From Candidatus Zhuqueibacterota bacterium (GTDB lineage Bacteria > Zhuqueibacterota > Zhuqueibacteria > Oceanimicrobiales > Oceanimicrobiaceae), in contig JAJDAF010000065.1 of NCBI GenBank assembly GCA_029261995.1, positions 31,832 through 95,831 of the forward strand: a DNA stretch of 64,000 nt. The letters run 5' to 3'. The position numbers and the translations under genes are program-made. Within the stretch, counting starts at the first letter, position 1. Each line of letters begins with the position of its first letter. Of this stretch, positions 53,539-63,000 are shown one piece after another. Below the pieces are notes generated by a model. The model was not told the origin of the DNA. It saw only the letters and a list, made by a program, of their open reading frames with translations, and did no database searches.

Positions 53539-53762
53539 CCCAAACTCATGTTTGGGGACAAAGCGTCCGGCGAAACTCCGTTTCGTGCCTGGCCGTGGAT
53601 AGCTCCGGCAGGTTGATTCGAAACGGAGTTTCCTCGGTCAGTGCCTTCCCAAACCTGGGAATTTGGGAACGAGCAAAGCTACGGCACGGTGGCAGACAGC
53701 GGCGTCGACACGATACTCCCAATCTATCATTCCTCGCCCCGGCGCCGTTTGCCGGGACGAGG
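53539..53762. repeat. Cluster of intergenic hairpins
   Basis: Three kinds of palindromes are adjacent: CCCCAAA-N6-TTTGGGG at 53539-53558; CGAAAC-N3-GTTTCG at 53571-53585, with a related GAAAC-N3-GTTTC at 53620-53632; and a strong hairpin at 53730-53762 with arms TCCTCGCCCCGGC and GCCGGGACGAGGA (12 of 13 paired, 7-nt loop). They look like dispersed REP-type elements rather than terminators, since none is followed by a T-run. Confidence 0.55.
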
Positions 53763-53856
53763 AATCTCTGCGAGCACTGAGCTTTGCGGTCTGGCAGCTC
53801 GGGTGCGGCGCACCATGACCGTATTGCACGGCACACAGCAACCCATTTTCCGCACC

Positions 53857-54240
53857 TTCCCGCATCAAGGGCGCCATCTTCCTGTTGTCTGAAGCCATTG
53901 CACCTTACGATAACGCCATATATCCGGTCCATGACGGTGCCTTAGCCCTAAATGACGCTGTCTTCCTGGAAATTAAGCCACCCTCCTCTGCATTGACGGA
54001 ACCCTCATCTCAAATGAAGCCACCCTCCTCTGCAATGGCGCCACCTTTGGGGATAATGACGCCATCGCACCTATCTCTGACGCACCCTTCCTCGCTCTGA
54101 AGCCATCAACCCGAGCAATGGAGACAGGCTATGGGACAATGACGCTGTCTTCCTTGGAAAGATCGCCATCTTCCTGACCAGGATCGTTGTCTTCTCAAAC
54201 AAGATTGCCATCTTCCGAAATGATAGTGCCGGTCCCCAAA
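53857..54240. repeat. Degenerate 21-bp tandem repeat, about 18 units
   Basis: Successive 21-base units keyed on a core like GCCATCTTCCTG run across the whole stretch; one unit is 20 bases. Read as protein, early units give heptads such as EAIAPYD, NAIYPVH, DGALALN, DAVFLEI, and later ones KPPSSAL, TEPSSQM, KPPSSAM. Stops and a frame shift break the reading. It could be a decayed heptapeptide-repeat gene or a non-coding minisatellite. Twenty-one bases is two helical turns, so the array is also helically phased. It is not a CRISPR array: there are no conserved repeat/unique spacer blocks. Confidence 0.65.
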
Positions 54241-54296
54241 AAACGGGGCCCTTCTACTGCAGGACACCGTCAGTTATTTCAGCAGGACAGAGTTGC
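54238..54296 (-). repeat. Decayed copy of the terminator region found at 54805-54864
   Basis: About 59 bases nearly identical to 54805-54864 (CTTCTACTGCAGGAC and CCGTCAGTTATTTC shared). The hairpin arms have lost pairing compared with the intact copy, though the A-run (T-run on the minus strand) remains. It implies an ancestral duplication of the end of the gene at 54907, with the gene body gone. Confidence 0.65.
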
Positions 54297-54364
54297 TGGT
54301 TGCGACGGTCTCCGTCAGAATGCGTCCCATCCGTAAGACTGGACGCAGAGCGTCCGACACCACA

Positions 54365-54385
54365 CTCCCACGGAGACCGTGGGAG
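54365..54385. repeat. Short palindrome of a dispersed type
   Basis: CTCCCACGG-AGA-CCGTGGGAG is a near-perfect hairpin of the kind (CCCACG...CGTGGGAGCGAG) seen dispersed in many environmental bacterial genomes. No T-run follows. Confidence 0.55.
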
Positions 54386-54471
54386 CGAGATTATTTCCCT
54401 TCAACACGGAGAGCGGAAGTTCGCGGAGTCTCACGGCGCGGCCAAAGCCGCAACCAAAACTTTTTGAGACT

Positions 54472-54609
54472 CGCCACGGATGCACACGGATTTTCACTGA
54501 TGTCTGAGGGTTTGCTGCGAAAACAATTCGAACGCGCGTTCTAATCAAAAAAAACTGCAATAAGGGCCTCACCGAACAAATCCGTGTTTCATCCGTGCAA
54601 ATCCGTGGC
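54472..54609. repeat. Inverted ACGGAT-type repeat pair
   Basis: GCCACGGATGCACACGGAT at 54472-54490 faces ATCCGTGTTTCATCCGTGCA with ATCCGTGGC ending at 54609. This is a degenerate inverted pair of the CACGGAT/ATCCGTG motif common in intergenic DNA. No gene is recognisable in the enclosed ~90 bp, nor in the flanking stretch to 54804. Confidence 0.55.
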
Positions 54610-54804
54610 TCCAAAACTTTGCTAAAAGAACACAGTTTTGCAGGTTTGTAGTACGGAGAAAGCTCTTGTGTCCGCAGAACAGTTGAAGACTCCGTGTTTC
54701 TCTGTCAGCTCCACACTCCGTGTTCAAACCAGACCTGCTGGAGAATATCTTGCCAAGAAATGGCAGAATTTGATTCTCAGATACTAAATGATAGAGCCGG
54801 CCTA

Positions 54805-54839
54805 GAAAAAAACGGCGCCCTTCTACTGCAGGACGCCGT
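54805..54839 (-). terminator. Rho-independent terminator of the gene at 54907
   Basis: On the minus strand ACGGCGTCC and GGGCGCCGT form a nine-base stem (8 paired) around a ten-base loop, directly followed by seven T. It lies about 70 bp after the stop of the small protein gene. Confidence 0.8.
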
Positions 54840-54906
54840 CAGTTATTTCGGCTGGACAGAGTTGGCAAACCTGTCCGGGTTTTGGATTTGGTTCCGGGAC
54901 GTGTGC

Positions 54907-55557
54907 CTATTCTTCGCCAACCATGGTTTCGTTTTCCAGCTCCGCTTCTTCGGCGGCGCTGCCGCGGGCGATGAACTGTTTGTACTCCGGCGAAGTGCGC
55001 CCGAAGATGGCGCGGATGACTTCGGTACCGCGAATGAGTACGGGATTGGCCGCTTCACAGGCATCGGTGTAAGCCTGTCGGGCAATCGCTTCCGCGGGCA
55101 GGGCGGCGCTTGCTTCCACCGTTTCTTTGCGCGCGCTCGCGATCTTGTCGCCCAGGCCATCCGTGGCGCCGGTGCGAATGCTTTCGGCGCCGGCGTTGCT
55201 GTTGATGAAGGTCGCCATGTCTTCCGCGACCCGGATGATATCATCCGGCGTTGCGCCGGATGACGGCAGCTTTCGCAGGTTGGTGTTGGCGCCCGGCACG
55301 ACCATCAGCAACACAGGCCGCCAGCGCTGCATCCAGCCAAGCAACGTGGTTACGGCGTTGTCGCGTTCCTGGCGCTCCTTGTCGCCTGCTACGGCGGCAT
55401 CCTGGTACTGTTGCCACGCGCTGTTGATCGCGTTGGCGGCGTCCGTGACCAGGGTTTGAATCGCTGTCAACACCGGGTGCTCCGCCTGCCGGCGCTCAAC
55501 CGTATCTTTGAGACGATTGATGTCACGCCGGATCATGGATTGGTTTCTCGATGGCAT
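54907..55557 (-). CDS. Protein of unknown function
   Basis: 216 residues from the ATG at 55557, with GAAAGGAT eight bases before it; an in-frame extension to 55671 has no such site. Acidic at the end (AAEEAELENETMVGEE), predominantly helical, with no recognised domain, signal peptide or membrane segment. A central LLMVVPGANTNLRKLPSSG is the most hydrophobic part. It is followed by a terminator. It lies 352 bp downstream of the STAND gene in the same orientation, so it may be co-transcribed with that conflict-system gene, but this is only positional. Confidence 0.8.
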   Translation of the reverse strand: MPSRNQSMIRRDINRLKDTVERRQAEHPVLTAIQTLVTDAANAINSAWQQYQDAAVAGDKERQERDNAVTTLLGWMQRWRPVLLMVVPGANTNLRKLPSSGATPDDIIRVAEDMATFINSNAGAESIRTGATDGLGDKIASARKETVEASAALPAEAIARQAYTDACEAANPVLIRGTEVIRAIFGRTSPEYKQFIARGSAAEEAELENETMVGEE

Positions 55558-55908
55558 GGTCTGTATCCTTTCAATTGGGGTTAATAGAAAATGGTTTGAA
55601 TGGGAAACCGTTTGATTGATTTGTGGAATAATGGGAGCTGAATTCATCACCGCCGCTTGCCCGTCACTCAAATATTGCCTGGCTTTTGTGGGAGGCGTTT
55701 GCCTGTTTATTATATAGATGATGAGATAGTCAGATTTCTTTCAGACTATTTGGGATGTGACAGATTTTTAATCTGGTATTGCTATGGCATAAGCATTGTT
55801 GCCGGACATGGGATACAGTATTGATTCTTTTGGTCAATCGAGATCGATATCTGCCATACGCCAGCCGGACCCCACCCCGCCCTTTCAGAGTTACAGAGTC
55901 CAGAGGGT
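55558..55908. other. Intergenic region before the unknown-function gene
   Basis: Contains the end of the shared homing tract (55884-55908, an AG-rich stretch), the Shine-Dalgarno site of the 54907 gene, and otherwise no recognised gene or repeat. Confidence 0.45.
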
Positions 55909-56063
55909 TCAGAGTTCAGAGATAAATGGGGACAGAACGACACGAAACCCGATGAAGTCGTACCCGTAGTCAGGATTGAGCCTGAAGCGGCAAGAGCAGC
56001 GCATGTCGTTAGCATAACCGCCGAACGAGCCGCCACGAAGAACACGCCTGATATCTTTCTTTG
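55884..56063 (-). repeat. Variable region of a diversity-generating retroelement target (copy A)
   Basis: The last ~150 coding bases of the STAND gene plus 25 bases beyond its stop align gaplessly (offset 4008) with 59892-60071. In the VR proper, 18 codons differ between copies. Seventeen of the 18 keep their third base, and the one exception (CCT/CCA) is a T/A change. Of 27 differing bases, 23 have adenine in at least one copy, as expected when template AAY codons are replaced by NNY. Invariant codons between them (ATG CGC TGC, CGT GTC GTT CTG) are identical, including synonymous positions, while upstream the two genes diverge normally. Confidence 0.85.
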
Positions 56064-59000
56064 CGCTCAAGTCCTCACGGCCGTCACCTGGTTCATAGGG
56101 GTACGGGAAGTCAGCTTCAGATACATCTTTTCCCCAAAGAGTGCGTGTCCACTCCCAGACGTTGCCGCTCATCTCCTGGCAACCGTACGGTGAGCGACCC
56201 TCGGCAAAGCAGCCAACGGAGCTGGTTGAATGGACACCGGATTTGTCAAAATTCGCCAGGTTACCATCTGCCTCGCCATCCCAGGGATAGTCACGCTCCG
56301 GACTCGAGTTCGTGTGTATTGCAGAAGCGGGTGGCCCTGCGATTTGCTTGAGACCGGCGAAAATAGCTTTCTTTGGAATTTCGATACCGCCCCTTGCAGC
56401 TTTTTCCCATTCTGCTTCGGAGGGAAGCCTTATTTCGGAGGTCGCATGAAGCCAGCCTTCCGCACGAGAGATGTCAGTCAGCCAGCGGGCAAAAGCGAGG
56501 GCTTCGTACCAGGTTATGCCGACCACGGGATGGCCCGCAAGACCATAGTGCGTACCGAATTTTGCGGGCTTATCACGAAACTCATCATCCCAAAGGCCTT
56601 TGACTTTGCCCTTGCGCCAGACTTTTTGAGCGCGAGCTTCCGGCCAATAATCCGGGTTCTTGTAGCCACCGGCATCTATGAACTGATTGAATTGCGCATT
56701 GGTGACCGGGTATTTTGACATCCAGTAGTCGTAAGTCAGGGTGTCATTGATTTTGAAAGGTTTTTCTTCTTCGTTTCTTTCACTCCCCAACCAGAAGGAA
56801 CCGGCTGGGATGAAGCAGAAAAGCATGTGCTCGATGCCGGTCACTTGTTTGCGCGGGTCGCCCAACTGCGACAGCCAGATGCCGGCCTGCGCTCTTGCTT
56901 CCGGATTTAAAGACCGGTGGGCGCTGACACATGCCAGCAGCCAGTTCTGAATGCGCTGATAGGTGAGCCGAAAGCGGCCGGGCTCATCCGGGTTGTCACT
57001 ATCTGCTGCATTGCTGAATTCCGTTTCGACCAGAGCCTGCGCTGCAACCTGTGCCTGTGCGAATTTATCCGGTTTAGGTTTCGTGTTTTTGGCAGGAGCT
57101 GCCGGCAACAAAGAGTCGACAATGTCGGAGATATTGCGCGGCGTCTTTTTTTGCGTGCCGCACGCGAGCAGGAAGACCTCGCGCCACCAGATCATGTCTC
57201 TGCGCACGCGGTCGCGCAGCATCGCATCAAAATCACTTTGTCTCAGAATGTAAGTCGCTGTAAGATATTCCTGAAAGGTCCGGTGCGGGAACGTGTATAT
57301 TTGAGTGACCTGCTGCTGTATGATGCCGGCCCTGTTCTCAATATAGTCGACTACGAGTTCCGCCTTATCCCAGCTGCCAAGACTCTTATGCAGTTCTTCC
57401 CGTAGTTCCTGTTTGCCAATGTCGGCAGCCCGGTCATCACGAGTTTTCTCTTTTTCCTGACGTTCATGGGCCGCAAAAGCAACCTGCTCAAGGGCATTTC
57501 TCAAGACCTCGGTGCGGACGCCGAGTTGCATGATCAGAGCCGGTTCCACCTCACGACTGCCGTCAAGTTCGATAGTGATACGGTTTTCCCACCGCTCCAG
57601 CAGAAGGTTGACCGCTTTTTCATACAAATCAGCCCGGTCTCTCGGCAAGTAGCCGTCTTTGCCGTGCACCTGGGCCATGAGCGTGAGCAACAAGGGGTAT
57701 TGCGCCAACTCCTGCAGGTGGGACAGGCTGTTGACCGCGTCATTTAACTTGCGGGCCTCGGCAATGCACTTGTCAGAGTCCCACGCTTTCTTGGGTCCGA
57801 CCACGCGATACCAGTTGTTAATGAAATACTCAATTTGTTCGCCCTTGAACAAGTCAAGCTCGACCACAGGAAAGGTGTGCTCGGGGAGGCGCCAGTTGTC
57901 ATCGCGTTTGTAGGCGTATTCCCGGCAGGTGACAACGACCTTGCACTTATCGAGCGGGCCGGCAAACGCCGTGATAGCCTGAGTGATGACAGTGCGCTTT
58001 CTGGCTTCATCGGTCTCACTGACTTCATCCAGGCCATCCAAAAAGATGACGCCGCCCTTTTCCGTCAGGTGATGTTTAAGCTGTTCAAAGGCCTCTTCAC
58101 AGCCGATCTTTTTTAGTTTAACCTTCAAATAGTCCCAGACCAGATGCGCCTCGCCCTGTTTGGTCCCTTCGGGGATTTCGGCCGCAAAGCGCCGCAGAAC
58201 GATACTGACCGGTATGAGAGCGGTGGTATCTTGCCAACCGGTCAGGCCATCCTTCTCCAGTTTCTGGCCCAACTGTTTCCGGGCCAGGGTACAGGCGAGA
58301 TGATTTACCAGTGTACTCTTGCCGCCACCCGGCTGCCCAAGGATGACCAAACGCGGCACGACGGCAATGGCTTCCATTGCGGAGACCGGTTTTGCCTCAT
58401 CTTCTCTATCCGGGGCCATGCTATCCTTTTCAAGGTCGCGTTTCTCAATGAGGTCTCTGAGCTTGACCTTGCCGCTTTGGCGCAGATTCTTCAAGTAGAG
58501 AGAGGTGAAAACTTCGGTTATTCGTAGGGGCTCCTGCAGGTCGGGATGAGATGGTTCGCGATCGTCAATTTGTGTCAGGTCCACGGAATCAAGGCGATTG
58601 ATGAGCGTTTTCAGGTAATGCCTCTCCCAGTCCCGCAAGGTCACAACAGTCATTTCCGGAAATCGAAATTCAAGAGGTTTGTTCTGTTGCCTTGCGAGTG
58701 CAGAAAGGCAGCCGTTGAGCACTAGGAGTGTGTCCGTATTGGCCTGCTTCAGGACAAGCAGCATTTCGTTAAGGGCGTCCCTGATCTCTTTCTGCGTGCC
58801 GAGCTGCTGCAAAGCTACGCCAGTCCGCAACTCGCCGCGGAGTTCTGTTTCCTGTGACGCTTGCGTAAGGAATGCGTATTCAAACGCCGACAGCGCTTTG
58901 TCAAAATCCAGTGTCGGCAGCTTCTCTTCATCGTAGCCGGCATGTTTGAAAACATAGCGCATTTCCTCGTGACTCACAGTCGCGCCTTTGAGAAGCGGTA

Positions 59001-59253
59001 GAATCTCGGCACCGGCATCAGGATCGTCGAAGAAGTCCCGGAAAATAGTGGAGAGCAGGTCAACCTCATCTTTAATATCGGTGGTGGCCGAGGCAACAAA
59101 CGCCACCACTCCAACCTCAAAACATTTTTTCAAAGCTCGCTCTCTCGGCGTTGCAACAATAGAGTCTCGCAGTCTTCTACCCATGACAGCGATAACCTGG
59201 CTTGCCAAAGATGCCGCGAGGCCAGACAGAAAACTGGCTGTAAATCCATCCAT
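55909..59253 (-). CDS. STAND/NACHT NTPase with FGE-sulfatase (C-type lectin-fold) variable domain
   Basis: 1114 residues from the ATG at 59251-59253 (MDGFTASFLSGL), which has AGGAG nine bases upstream; the ATG at 59262 abuts the AGGAG. An N-terminal helical region (1-290) precedes the NTPase: Walker A GQPGGGKST near 303, Walker B GGVIFLDGLDEV near 397, and a VVTCREYAY sensor-like strand. A C-terminal formylglycine-generating-enzyme fold runs from about 809 (FIPAGSFWLGS, LPSEAEWEKAARGG, GNVWEWTRTLWG) to GGSFGGYANDMRC and GFRVVLSPF. The two active-site Cys of true FGE are absent by alignment, so it is likely a ligand-binding lectin-like domain. This is a tandem paralogue of 59917-63162. In related ternary conflict systems such a domain senses, and NTPase assembly triggers an effector; no separate effector is recognised here. 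Confidence 0.9.
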   Translation of the reverse strand: MDGFTASFLSGLAASLASQVIAVMGRRLRDSIVATPRERALKKCFEVGVVAFVASATTDIKDEVDLLSTIFRDFFDDPDAGAEILPLLKGATVSHEEMRYVFKHAGYDEEKLPTLDFDKALSAFEYAFLTQASQETELRGELRTGVALQQLGTQKEIRDALNEMLLVLKQANTDTLLVLNGCLSALARQQNKPLEFRFPEMTVVTLRDWERHYLKTLINRLDSVDLTQIDDREPSHPDLQEPLRITEVFTSLYLKNLRQSGKVKLRDLIEKRDLEKDSMAPDREDEAKPVSAMEAIAVVPRLVILGQPGGGKSTLVNHLACTLARKQLGQKLEKDGLTGWQDTTALIPVSIVLRRFAAEIPEGTKQGEAHLVWDYLKVKLKKIGCEEAFEQLKHHLTEKGGVIFLDGLDEVSETDEARKRTVITQAITAFAGPLDKCKVVVTCREYAYKRDDNWRLPEHTFPVVELDLFKGEQIEYFINNWYRVVGPKKAWDSDKCIAEARKLNDAVNSLSHLQELAQYPLLLTLMAQVHGKDGYLPRDRADLYEKAVNLLLERWENRITIELDGSREVEPALIMQLGVRTEVLRNALEQVAFAAHERQEKEKTRDDRAADIGKQELREELHKSLGSWDKAELVVDYIENRAGIIQQQVTQIYTFPHRTFQEYLTATYILRQSDFDAMLRDRVRRDMIWWREVFLLACGTQKKTPRNISDIVDSLLPAAPAKNTKPKPDKFAQAQVAAQALVETEFSNAADSDNPDEPGRFRLTYQRIQNWLLACVSAHRSLNPEARAQAGIWLSQLGDPRKQVTGIEHMLFCFIPAGSFWLGSERNEEEKPFKINDTLTYDYWMSKYPVTNAQFNQFIDAGGYKNPDYWPEARAQKVWRKGKVKGLWDDEFRDKPAKFGTHYGLAGHPVVGITWYEALAFARWLTDISRAEGWLHATSEIRLPSEAEWEKAARGGIEIPKKAIFAGLKQIAGPPASAIHTNSSPERDYPWDGEADGNLANFDKSGVHSTSSVGCFAEGRSPYGCQEMSGNVWEWTRTLWGKDVSEADFPYPYEPGDGREDLSAKKDIRRVLRGGSFGGYANDMRCSCRFRLNPDYGYDFIGFRVVLSPFISEL

Positions 59254-59262
59254 TTTGTTCAT

Positions 59263-59916
59263 CTCCTTTTGCGCATGTTTGCTAGTTCCAGTCTTTCGCA
59301 GATCGAACGCGGCAACCAGAAGCGGGCTGGTGAGTGGGCACTTCGGACGCGGGTCTGGTCATTCTGTCAGCGGTGATTCATTCCGCAGGGCAAGGAATAT
59401 GTCTCTGGCAAAAAAGTCCGTTTGCCCCAAAAGCCCCAACGGGGCACGATGTAATAGCCCAGGGCAGCGCCCTGGGTGGCGCGATGGCAGCAGGATACAG
59501 CCCCACCGGGGCGAAATAAGAGGGTCAACCGAATTTCTGATAGCATGGTCATCGTGCAATATTTCGCCCCGTTGGGGCTTGGGTTTCCTGGGGCTCTGGT
59601 TACCCAGGGCGTTGCCCTGGGCTATTGCCTGCCGCCCCATTGGGGCTTTTTCACGCCGTAGCATCCGGGATGTGGCCTTGCAACTGATTACCCGAGACTG
59701 TCAATTAAAACCAAGTCCACAGATCACGAGGTGAGAAACTCGTAGTTGATTTACTGGCGCTTACGTCAGATTGTAGACTTCTTAACAGGACACCTGTGGT
59801 CGCCGGCAAAAGCCAGCTCAGGAGGTCAAACGTTCGAGTGAATATAGGCATTTCTTTGTATGACATTTTCTTCTCCAAAAAAAATTAGAGGTTCAGAGTA
59901 ACAGAGTCCAGAGGGT
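59263..59916. other. Intergenic region between the two STAND genes
   Basis: Holds the palindrome cluster at 59433-59646 and the shared homing tail (59892-59916). The rest, including 59650-59890, shows no gene. Confidence 0.45.
59433..59646. repeat. Palindrome cluster (GCCCC...GGGGC and CCCAGGGC...GCCCTGGG elements)
   Basis: GCCCCAACGGGGC at 59433-59445, CCCAGGGCAGCGCCCTGGG at 59458-59476, CAGCCCCACCGGGGCG at about 59499-59514, GCCCCGTTGGGGC at 59566-59578, CCCAGGGCGTTGCCCTGGG at about 59603-59621, and GCCCCATTGGGGC at 59634-59646. The order is mirrored about the centre, so the cluster forms a large inverted arrangement of small hairpins. Such elements are widely dispersed in many environmental genomes and resemble REP sequences. 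No transposase is linked. Confidence 0.75.
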
Positions 59917-60071
59917 TCAGAGTTCAGAGTAAAATGGGGACAGAACGACACGAAACCCGAGGTTGAGGCCCCCGCGGCCTGGAGGGTACCCGTAGCGGTA
60001 AGAGCAGCGCATGCTGCCAGCAAAATCGTCGAACGAGCCGCCACGAAGAACACGCCTGATATCTTTCGTTG
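59892..60071 (-). repeat. Variable region of a diversity-generating retroelement target (copy B)
   Basis: Partner of 55884-56063 (gapless). Codon examples A/B: AAC/GGC, GAC/AGC, TTC/TAC, CTC/TAC, AAT/CCT, TAC/CGC, GAC/CTC, TTC/AAC, ATC/TAC. Encoded peptide B is GGSFDDFAGSMRC, then GYPPGRGGLNLGFRVV, against GGSFGGYANDMRC, then RLNPDYGYDFIGFRVV in copy A. The AG-rich shared tail GTCCAGAGGGTTCAGAG continues past the stop. No template copy with asparagine codons at all variable sites was found within the window. Confidence 0.85.
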
Positions 60072-63000
60072 CATTCAAGTCCTCACGGCCATCACCCGGT
60101 TTGTAGGCATATTTGAAATCGGGCTTCCAAAGATCTTTGCCCCAAAGGCTGCGCATCCATTCCCAGACGTTGCCGCTCATTTCTTCACATCCGTATGGGC
60201 TGGAGCCGGCAGGGAAGGCGCCAACGGCATTGGTGGCGCCCACGCCCGTTTCCGAATAATTGGCACGATTTGAATCCGGTTCATTGCCCCAGGGATATAT
60301 TCGTTTTTCATTTTTGTGCTTCGTTGTTTTGACATCCTGGCCGGCCGGCAATCCAGTGCCGGCGCCAACAAGCTGCGTGCGCGGCACATGCACACCGCCC
60401 CTTGCGGCCTTCTCCCATTCCGCCTCGGACGGCAGTTGCATGCGATGGTCCTGTGGCAGCACCGCCATGCTCTTGTATTGTGCGTCAAGCCAAAAAGTGA
60501 AAGCAAGGGCCTCGTACCAGCTAACGCCGCCGACCGGATGGTTGGGCAGGTCAAAGGGCCGTCCATAGTCATCCGGGCCCGTCCTTTTGTTGCTTTGCCG
60601 CCAGCTCCAACCCGCTTTCGTCCAAAAACTTTCCTCATCATTACCGCCGGCCGCAATGAAACAATTGAACTGTGCGTTGGTGACCGGGTAGCGGGAGAGC
60701 CAGTAGTCGTAGTCAAGAGCCTGATTCAAGTGCTGCAGTTCATCGCCGCTTTCATCACTACCCATCCAAAAGGGTCCTTCCGGAACCAGACAGAATTGCA
60801 TGTCCTGGATGGTGAGAACTTCCTTCCGCGGCTCGCCCAATCTACCCAGATTTGCGCCGGCGCTGACACGCTCGATAGCGGGAAACTCCTGCATCCGGAT
60901 GATCTCTGTAAGCCTGTCTTTGACTGTATCTACCTTGATTTGATCGCGTTGGCTGATTTTCGACATGCCGATGACTTCTACCAAAGCCTGCCCGGCCAGA
61001 TGCGCGGACCACGCGTCAGGCACATCCAATTCATCCGCTGTACTCGTGCTCAGGCATAATTCTTCTATCAAAGTCCAAATAGTCGAAACACTGCCCCGTG
61101 CCGCCTTAGCGCCTGCCAAAAGGGCCACCTCGCGCCAACGTTCCGGTTCATCGCGAAAAAGCTCAACCAGTTTTTCCGGGTAGTTGTAGTCGGTTAGAAA
61201 GCAGGCTGCCAAATATTCCTGAAAGGTACGGTGCGGAAAGGTGTAGACCTCAACACCGCGGGGTAACAAGAGTCCGGCTCGGTCGCTCAAATATTCAACC
61301 AGTCGTTTAGGTTTGACTTCGGGGTTTTCGGTCAAAGCCAGCAAGCCACTCGTGAGTTCTTTTTCAGGAATATCTGCGGTGCCCACGAGTTCAGGCTGTG
61401 CCTGATGTGCGTTAAAAGCAAGCTGTTGTAAAAGCGCTCTAACTCTGTCCCGGTCCACTTTGAGCCACTCGGTAAGGCTAGCTTGCTGTATTTCGCGCGT
61501 GCCATCCGCCCGGTGCACGGCCTTCGGACTTTCCCACCAGTAAAGCAGTAAATCAACAGAGTCAGCATACAGTTCCTCGCGCTTTTCCGGCAAAGTGCCA
61601 CCCCGCCAAGCATGCAGGCTGGCCATCAAAGTAAGTAATAACGGTCGTTCCGCCAGTCCAAACAAACGCGGATTGTTAAGAATAGCCTGTTTGAGGAGTT
61701 CAGCCCGGCCTTTTGCATCATCCTGACTCGAACCCGCCGCGCCTTTGGCATACCAATGCTCTACAAAACTGAGAATCTGTCCCTTGCTGAAAGGCGCCAG
61801 TATCGCCTCGACGAAGCCGGTGAGTTTCCAATCCTGCTTTTGATAGGCATAGGTTCGGCTGGTCACCACAATTCGGCATTTCGGGAATGATGCAGCGAAA
61901 CTTTCAACCGCCTCTTTAATCTGGCCGCGGCGTTGATCGGCTTCCGGTACCTCGTCAAGGCCATCAATTAGAAGCAGGCCGCCTTTTTCACGCAGTTCTT
62001 GCTGTAGGTACGGTGCAAAATCTACTAGCTTGTCAGCCTTCAATTCCGCTTGCAGAAAATTCCAAAGGTGCTTCGCCTTCGTCTTCTGACCTTTGGCGGG
62101 CAGCCCCCTGGCGGCAAAATCCCGCAGAATGACCCGCACCGGCAAGAGCGGGCCATGCCGCCATGGCTGAGATTTGGGCTGTTCATCGCTTTTTTCTTCC
62201 GGCAAGGGTTTGGTGAGCAAGGTTATGTTTGCTTCCTGACTCGCAAGGTCCTCACCCGCTAAGCATAAAGCGACAAAATTGACGAACGTACTTTTGCCGC
62301 TACCGGGGTCGCCCATTAGGACCAGTTTCCTATGGCTATTCAATTGCGCCAGAGCAGATTGGTGTCCGGTTTTTCGCTCGGAGATTTCTGCCCTGAGCAT
62401 TTTGTCGTGTTCTTCAGGGGTGAGCGTTCCCAGTGCAGTATAAACGGCATCGAGGTTCAATTGCGACTCCTGTCGGTTGCTGACAACTTTGGGATCGACC
62501 CCGGCCAGGTTCAGTTTGCGGCTGGCGCCGAAGACCCGGTTCAGATAAGCTTCTCTCGATGGCGTGGTCCGAAAAGCAGCGCTGGACAATTGCTTCTGTT
62601 GTTGAATTTCGCTTACCTCCCCGCCACGTATTTCGACGCTCGCTTCTTTCATTCCCTGCATCAACTCAACCAATTTCCTGACATCATCACGGATGTCCTG
62701 CTGTATCTTTGTTTGCTTTAAAAGCTGGCTTGTTTGAATAACGCCCTGCAGCGTTTCCTCATTTGCCGCGGCGATAATGAAGGCATATTCAAAAACAGAG
62801 AGGGCGGCATCAAAATCAACACCCGGCAGCGTTTTGGCTTCGAATTCTGCTTTTCCAAAGAGAAAATGCATTTCTTCTCTGACGAGGTTTCGACCGTTAA
62901 GCAACTGCACCACCTCACGACCGACCTCCGCATCGGAAAAATAGCTTTTGAAGATATCTCTGAGCAGGTTGATTTCGGTCGTGACCTCCGTGCTGGCGGT

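Noticed and set aside
53546..53932. Minus-strand frame of 128 codons in the gene-free region
   Set aside because: Cys/Arg-rich shadow crossing hairpins and tandem repeat; no Shine-Dalgarno site or recognisable domain.
53857..54240. Possible CRISPR array
   Set aside because: Unit is 21 bp and loosely conserved throughout, with no constant repeat and no unique spacers.
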